A DNA stretch of 64,000 bases, taken from Arenimonas sp. Its GTDB lineage: Bacteria > Pseudomonadota > Alphaproteobacteria > Rhizobiales > Rhizobiaceae. A program made the position numbers and the translations under genes. Positions 58,929 through 64,000 of this stretch are shown in pieces. Location: assembly GCA_019459145.1 (NCBI GenBank), contig JAIBEK010000062.1, positions 1-64,000 of the forward strand, in the 5' to 3' direction. Below the pieces are notes generated by a model. It was not told the DNA's origin. It ran no database searches and was given only the letters and a program-made list of their open reading frames with translations. Positions within the stretch are counted from its first letter, which is position 1; the number at the start of each line of letters is the position of its first letter.

Positions 58929-60397
58929 GAAGCGTCTCCCGAGAAGGATGCGGCCAGCACGTTCTTCTCCTCGATCGCGTCGCCGGTCAGTTCGGCGACA
59001 ATTGCTCCGTCCCGGAAGACATAGACCCGGTCACACAGGCAGATCTCGTCCATTTCAGTGGAGTACCAAATGAATGTCCGGCCGCGGTCGGCCTCCGAGC
59101 GCAGGATGGCATAGACCTCCTGCTTGGTGCCGATGTCGACACCGCGCATCGGGTCGTCCATCAGCACGATGTCGGCCCTGGTGGCGAGCGCCCGGGCAAA
59201 CAGCACCTTCTGCTGGTTGCCGCCCGACAGCGACAGAATGGGATTGTTCATGTCGGGCGTGCGGATCTCCATGCGTTGCTTCCAGTCTGCGCCGAGCGCC
59301 CATTCTCGCGGTGCGCCGATGGCGGCGAGCCGCGAAAGATGCGGCAGGCTGCCGATCGACAGGTTTTTCAATATGCTCCACAAGGGAAAGGTGCCGTTGA
59401 GGGCGCGGTCGCCGGCGACGAAAGCAATCGCGTCGCCGTGACCGGGAAGCCAGTTGCCGCTGCGGTCGCGGAACAGGGCAAGCAGCATCTCAGTCTGACC
59501 ATGCCCGCCAAGGCCGGCAAGCCCGATGATCTCGCCACTGTGGGCGCGAAAGCCGATCTGCGACCCGGCCTCGGGCGCCCGGTCGATCGTGAAGGGTGCG
59601 TCCGTCTCGAGCTTGTCGACCCGGCGCGTGCGTTCCTTGACCACGCTGCCCATCGCTTCCACGAGGCTGTGCACGCTGAACGCGTCCGCCGGCCGAGACG
59701 TCACCACCCGCCCGTCCTTCATCACGACGATCCGGCTGGAGGTCGAGAGTATCTCGCCGAGGATATGGGAGATCAGCAGCACCGAACCCCCGGAGGCGAC
59801 GAAGCGCCGGACATGGGCGAGCAATTGCTCGGCAAGGCCTGCGTCGAGCGACGAGGTCGGCTCGTCCAGAATGACCAGACGGGGAGCCTCGGTCACTGCG
59901 GCAAAGGTGATGGCGATTTCCACCATCTGCCGCTCGGCGATCGACAGCTCGCCGACGGTCGCGGCGCAGTCGATGTGATTGCCGGGAAAGATCTCGTCGA
60001 GCTTTGTGCGGATCAGCGACAATGCCCGCTTGCGCCAGCCGAAACCCTTCAGCCCGGCATGCATGACGCGGGTGTTCTCGACGATGGTAAGGTTCGGGCA
60101 GAGCGACAATTCCTGGAACACGCAGCGTATGCCGTTGGCGCGAGCGGCGGCGATGCCGCCGGCGCCATCCACGCCGCCATAGGCGATCGTGCCCTGATGC
60201 GGCAGCAATCCGCCATTGATCACATTGACGATGGTCGACTTGCCGGCGCCATTATGGCCAACCAGCCCGACCGCCTCGCCGGGAAGGATCGCAAGGTCGA
60301 CGCCGTCGAGCGCCTTGACCGCGCCGAACTCGACCCTGATCCCACGGGCGGAAACAACCGCCTGGTGATTGGCTTCACTAATCATGCCCTTGGCCAC
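58925..60397 (-). CDS. Sugar ABC transporter ATP-binding protein (RbsA-like, two NBDs)
   Basis: LVGHNGAGKSTIVNVINGGL, LVILDEPTSSLDAGLAEQLL, second half LSLSGGNQQKVLFARALATRADIVLMDDPMRGVDIGTKQEVY. Confidence 0.94.
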   Translation of the reverse strand: MAKGMISEANHQAVVSARGIRVEFGAVKALDGVDLAILPGEAVGLVGHNGAGKSTIVNVINGGLLPHQGTIAYGGVDGAGGIAAARANGIRCVFQELSLCPNLTIVENTRVMHAGLKGFGWRKRALSLIRTKLDEIFPGNHIDCAATVGELSIAERQMVEIAITFAAVTEAPRLVILDEPTSSLDAGLAEQLLAHVRRFVASGGSVLLISHILGEILSTSSRIVVMKDGRVVTSRPADAFSVHSLVEAMGSVVKERTRRVDKLETDAPFTIDRAPEAGSQIGFRAHSGEIIGLAGLGGHGQTEMLLALFRDRSGNWLPGHGDAIAFVAGDRALNGTFPLWSILKNLSIGSLPHLSRLAAIGAPREWALGADWKQRMEIRTPDMNNPILSLSGGNQQKVLFARALATRADIVLMDDPMRGVDIGTKQEVYAILRSEADRGRTFIWYSTEMDEICLCDRVYVFRDGAIVAELTGDAIEEKNVLAASFSGDAS

Positions 60398-60423
60398 TGT
60401 TCGTCGGAAAATTCATGGGATGA

Positions 60424-60455
60424 CCACCCGGCGCCAGGTTGGCGGCGCCGGGTGG
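60424..60455 (-). other. Intercistronic hairpin between SBP and ATPase genes
   Basis: CACCCGGCGCC-aggttggc-GGCGCCGGGTG. Confidence 0.65.
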
Positions 60456-60496
60456 CGGGAGTCACGGCGGCGTGAAGTTCCGCCGTGTTGAAACCG

Positions 60497-61510
60497 TCAC
60501 TTGCCGTTGATGACCGCCTGGGCGTCCTCGAGCGAGTATTCGACGTTGGCCACGCCGCCCTTTTCGGTGGTCTCGAGGTTCTTTTCGAGATTGTCCTGGT
60601 CGATGCGCAGGAAGGGCACCACGAGGTCCTTCTTCACGTCCTTGCCGTCGAGGATCTGCTGGGCGACCCAGAAGGCGAGCGTCGACACGCCGGGCGCGAT
60701 CGAAACCGACATGGTCTCATAGCCGCTGGCATCCTTCTGCTTCTTCCACCACTGCAACTCGTCCTCGCGATTGCCCATGACGATGGTCGGTATGGGGCGC
60801 TTGGCGGCTTCGAAGGCCTGGGCGGCGCCATAGCCGTCACCGCCCTGGGTCACGACAGCGGCGATTTCCGGCAGGCTGGGCAGGATGCCGGCCACGGCAC
60901 GCTGCGCGACGTCCTGCGCCCAGTCGCCATGGACAGAACCGGCGATCTTGAATTGCGGGAACTGCTTGACGCCTTCGTGGATGCCGGCGGAAATCTCGTC
61001 GTCGACGAAAACGCCTGCAAGGCCGCGGATCTCAAGCAGGTTGCCGCCGTTCGGGATCTTCTTCGACAGGTATTCGACCTGGCTGCGGCCCATTTCCTTG
61101 AAGTCGACGGCAATGCGCCATGCGCAAGGCTCGGTGACGATGCCGTCGAAGGAGACGACGACGATACCGGCATCGCAGGCTTCCTTGACGGCGCCGTTGA
61201 GCGCGGTCGGGGAGGCGGCGTTGACGACGATCGCGTCATAGCCCTCCAGGATCATGTTCTGGATCTGCGCGGCCTGCTCGGTCGCCTGGTTCTCCGCCGT
61301 GGTGAACGGGTCGGCCGCAGCCACCGTGCCGGCCTTCACCGCTTCCTTGGTCACCTTGTCCCAGCTGGTCAGCATGGCCTGGCGCCAGGAATTGCCGGCA
61401 TAATTGTTGGAAAGCGCGATCTTCTTGCCGGACGTGTCGGCAAGGGCGGAAATCGGCATCGCGGCGCACACCAGCGCCACCGACGCCAGGAGTATTTTCC
61501 TGATGGTCAT
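60497..61510 (-). CDS. Sugar ABC transporter substrate-binding protein (RbsB-like)
   Basis: MTIRKILLASVALVCAAMPISALADTSGKKIALSNNYAGNSWRQAMLTSWDKVTKEAVKAG...MILEGYDAIVVNAASPTALNGAVKEACDAGIVVVSFDGIV. Confidence 0.93.
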   Translation of the reverse strand: MTIRKILLASVALVCAAMPISALADTSGKKIALSNNYAGNSWRQAMLTSWDKVTKEAVKAGTVAAADPFTTAENQATEQAAQIQNMILEGYDAIVVNAASPTALNGAVKEACDAGIVVVSFDGIVTEPCAWRIAVDFKEMGRSQVEYLSKKIPNGGNLLEIRGLAGVFVDDEISAGIHEGVKQFPQFKIAGSVHGDWAQDVAQRAVAGILPSLPEIAAVVTQGGDGYGAAQAFEAAKRPIPTIVMGNREDELQWWKKQKDASGYETMSVSIAPGVSTLAFWVAQQILDGKDVKKDLVVPFLRIDQDNLEKNLETTEKGGVANVEYSLEDAQAVINGK

Positions 61511-61591
61511 GTCTCTCTCCCAAGATGCCGGTCGATATCCGGCGGATTTCCGGGGCCACTCCTCAACGGCTGATCCGGAAATGTTGCTTCC

Positions 61592-61700
61592 TGAGGTCTG
61601 TCGCCTCAGTGAAAAGCAGGATGGAGGAAATCAAAAAAGCTGTATAGACGAATTGAAGCACGGCACCTGCGGGATCCCGCAGGATATTTGCGGGTTTTCG
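61592..61700. promoter_or_regulatory. Cluster of inverted repeats in the divergent SBP / histidine kinase intergenic region
   Basis: CTGAGG-N7-CCTCAG (61592-61610), perfect 18-bp palindrome CCTGCGGGATCCCGCAGG (61666-61683), then TTGCG-N6-CGCAA. Confidence 0.5.
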
Positions 61701-61792
61701 CAAGACGCGACCGGCCGGACTTGCGCTAATGTAGGGCTTGGGAATTGGTTTTGCGGCTCGGGAGGGAGCCTCGACGCCGGAGGAGGAAGACG

Positions 61793-63022
61793 ATGCTGGA
61801 AGACGCCTCGGCCGCGTTGTTTGGCCAGTACCTGACGATCTCGCGCCTGCTTGCCGGCCAACTCGATTTCCACTCCGCCATACGCGCGGTCGCCAAGGAA
61901 ATCAACCTGATCATTCCCAACGACCACATGGATGTCTGCATCATCACGCCGGGCAGCACCTATCACACCGCCTATGAAAGTGGCTTCGAGACCGACTGGA
62001 GCAAGATGTCGGCGGCGTTGATCGCCAACAGCCCGATCCGCGATCTCCTCACCGGCAAGGTCGACCAGATGCTGACGGGCGATGCGAGCACCGACCCTGC
62101 CTTCAACTTCTCCGGCGCCTTTTCCAAGCCCATTTTCGATTACGGCCTGCGCAGCCGCCTGCACGTGGCGCTCAAGGTGCAGGGCGAGATCATCGGCGCC
62201 CTGTCCTGCTCCAGCCGTGAAGCCGATTTCTATACCGCGGCCGACATGGCACGGGCCCGCTCGATCGCCGACCTGCTCGCTCCCTATTTCTTCGCGCTGC
62301 GCGCCGCCGAGCAGGCGAAGCGCTCGGCCATCATCGAGGCCGAGGCGCGGGCGCGCGAGGAGGGTTTGCGCCTCGGCGCCTTGCGGCTGACGGAGGCGCT
62401 TGAGGCCGAACGCCAGAGGATCGGCATGGACCTGCACGATCAGACGCTGGCCGACCTCACCCGTTTCGCCAAGCGGCTGGAACGGTTGAGCCTCATGCCG
62501 TCGATCAGCGGCCAGACGCTCGAGCCCCTGTTTCGCAGCCTGCAGCACTCGATGCAGGACCTCAGGCAGATCATCGAGGAGGCCCGGCCCTCCGTGCTGC
62601 AACTGTTTGGCCTTTCCGATGCCATCGAGAATCATCTCGACCGCTCGGTCAGGGACAGTGGACTTACGATCGATCATCAGCTTCTCGACGAGACAGGGGG
62701 TGCGACCGACCGGCTGGGGCATTCCGTGCGTGTCGCGCTGTTCCGCATCGCCCAGGAGGCGATCAACAATGCCATTCGCCATTCCCAGGGCGACCGGATC
62801 ACCGTTCGCCTTGCCTGCTCGAACGGAAAACTGCTGCTGGAGATCCGCGACAGCGGCATCGGCATCGGCAAGGTGGCCCGGCGGCCCGGCAGCGGACTGG
62901 AGAACATGGCGACCCGGGCCCGACTGATTTCAGCCGGGTTCACTTATGGCCGGGAGAACGACGAGACCTTTGTCCGCGTCTGCCTGCCGCTGCCGGACCA
63001 GGCACAGGAGGACGAGACATGA
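61793..63022 (+). CDS. GAF-domain sensor histidine kinase (NarX/HisKA_3 type)
   Basis: GAF-like N-terminal half, H-box ERQRIGMDLHDQTLADLTRFAKRLERL, HATPase FRIAQEAINNAIRHSQGDRITV...IRDSGIGIGKVARRPGSGLENMATRARLI. Confidence 0.88.
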   Translation: MLEDASAALFGQYLTISRLLAGQLDFHSAIRAVAKEINLIIPNDHMDVCIITPGSTYHTAYESGFETDWSKMSAALIANSPIRDLLTGKVDQMLTGDASTDPAFNFSGAFSKPIFDYGLRSRLHVALKVQGEIIGALSCSSREADFYTAADMARARSIADLLAPYFFALRAAEQAKRSAIIEAEARAREEGLRLGALRLTEALEAERQRIGMDLHDQTLADLTRFAKRLERLSLMPSISGQTLEPLFRSLQHSMQDLRQIIEEARPSVLQLFGLSDAIENHLDRSVRDSGLTIDHQLLDETGGATDRLGHSVRVALFRIAQEAINNAIRHSQGDRITVRLACSNGKLLLEIRDSGIGIGKVARRPGSGLENMATRARLISAGFTYGRENDETFVRVCLPLPDQAQEDET

Positions 63023-63777
63023 AGGTTCTGATCATCGAGGATGACGCCCTCCACCGGGCCTATCTCAATGAGGCCGTGCGCTCGGCCCTGCCGGAATGCG
63101 ACACGGTTTTCGAGGCTGAGAACGGCCTAACCGGCGAGAAGCTGGCGCGCGAGCAACGGTCGGAATTCATCGTCATGGACCTGCAGATGAGCCCGCGCAA
63201 CGGCATCGAGGCCGCCCGGACGATCTGGAAGGAGCGGCCGGACACCCACATCCTGTTCTGGTCGAACTATGCCGACGAGGCCAATGTCCGCGGCATTGCC
63301 CGCATCGTGCCGGAAGGTGCAGCCTATGGCTACGTGCTGAAATCCGCGTCCGACGAACGCCTGCGCCTCGCCCTGCGCTCGATCTTCATCGAGGGCCAAT
63401 GCGTGATCGACCGGGAGGTTCGCGGCCTGCAGCAGAAGAGCCTCGGCCATGCCAAGGGCTTCTCCGATTCCGAATATGAAATCCTGATCGACATCGCCCT
63501 TGGCCTGACCGACCGGGCCATTGCGCGTCGCCGCAATCTGTCGCTGCGCAGCGTCCAGAACCGCCTGCAGCAGCTTTATGAGAAACTCGGCGTCTATCAG
63601 CCGGTCGGCGACGAGGCGGAGGAAGGCCGGTTCAATCTTCGTGCCCGTGCGGTCACCGTGGCGCTCCTGCGCAAGCTGCTCAACCACAATGCGCTGGAGC
63701 GCGCCGAGGTGGAACTCGAACAATGGCTCGAGCGCAAGCCGGGCACGACCATCAACCGCCGTTCGGCGTCCGCTTAG
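63019..63777 (+). CDS. Response regulator with NarL/FixJ-like HTH output
   Basis: MKVLIIEDDALHRAYLNEAV...FIVMDLQMSPRNGIEAARTIW...; FSDSEYEILIDIALGLTDRAIARRRNLSLRSVQNRLQQLYEKLGV. Confidence 0.88.
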   Translation: MKVLIIEDDALHRAYLNEAVRSALPECDTVFEAENGLTGEKLAREQRSEFIVMDLQMSPRNGIEAARTIWKERPDTHILFWSNYADEANVRGIARIVPEGAAYGYVLKSASDERLRLALRSIFIEGQCVIDREVRGLQQKSLGHAKGFSDSEYEILIDIALGLTDRAIARRRNLSLRSVQNRLQQLYEKLGVYQPVGDEAEEGRFNLRARAVTVALLRKLLNHNALERAEVELEQWLERKPGTTINRRSASA

Positions 63778-63931
63778 AGCGTTTCCCCGTCTTCGACCTT
63801 CTTCAAGAGCATACATCACACTGATGCGGTCCCGACCGACCGGCCGATCGCCGAAATGGCGCGCCCGCAGCCAAGTTGCCCTTCGTCAACAAATGCGGTT
63901 GACTCCGGAAATTTATCGTCTCTAATGGAAT

Positions 63932-63954
63932 AATTGGTAAGACCACTTTACCAA
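63932..63954 (+). promoter_or_regulatory. Candidate GntR/FCD-type operator upstream of a gene starting at the window end
   Basis: TTGGTAA-gaccact-TTACCAA 7-7-7 inverted repeat, containing TGGT-aag-ACCA; RBS GAGGAGG then ATG at 63992. Confidence 0.5.
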
Positions 63955-64000
63955 AGTGTGCACGGGAGGACGTGCGCCGAGGAGGTTTTTCATGTTTGTG

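Noticed and set aside
59150-59520. Degenerate second Walker A (GLGGHGQTE) in the RbsA-like ATPase
   Set aside because: Degenerate C-terminal NBDs are normal in RbsA-type proteins, so not a pseudogene sign.
1-64000. CRISPR arrays, prophage or toxin-antitoxin modules
   Set aside because: No regularly spaced repeats, phage structural genes or recognisable TA pairs seen; the only clear mobile element is the IS630.

Overview
The window is a 64 kb high-GC segment that looks alphaproteobacterial, most likely Rhizobiaceae. That placement rests on codon bias, gene content and TTAA-N7-TTAAC, TGA-N9-TCA and TTGAT-N4-ATCAA type regulatory motifs; no search was run. I see no rRNA, tRNA or CRISPR.

Left to right:
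- YhaO/YhaN-like nuclease/ATPase pair, pseudouridine synthase, alpha/beta hydrolase, GlxA-type regulator, large-subunit catalase.
- DUF1275 protein, cold-shock protein and small hypotheticals.
- A first siderophore uptake locus (TonB receptor + RhtX-like MFS).
- A Tat-type FCSD/SQR-like flavoprotein with a small DUF5368-like membrane protein.
- A complete IS630-family element that splits a small membrane-protein gene.
- A glutaredoxin-CcdA/DsbD-like fusion.
- A three-gene 2-aminoadipate/2-oxoadipate to 2-oxoglutarate operon, and RecQ.
- A SorC-regulated peptide-type ABC importer with HAD phosphatase, glycerophosphodiesterase and sugar-phosphate isomerase.
- A LacI regulator, then a Ugp-like ABC importer whose operon starts with a calcineurin-type phosphoesterase.
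- A second siderophore locus (AraC regulator, TonB receptor, Fec/Fhu-type ABC, siderophore-interacting flavoprotein).
- minCDE.
- A sugar-acid locus (altronate/galactarate dehydratase, SMP-30 lactonase, Rbs-type ABC) next to a two-component system.

The best candidate for something under-described is the 27.5-43.4 kb stretch. It has two unrelated ABC importers, each co-encoded with a different class of phosphodiesterase, plus a phosphatase and isomerase. It resembles a chromosomal agrocinopine-type sugar-phosphodiester scavenging system.
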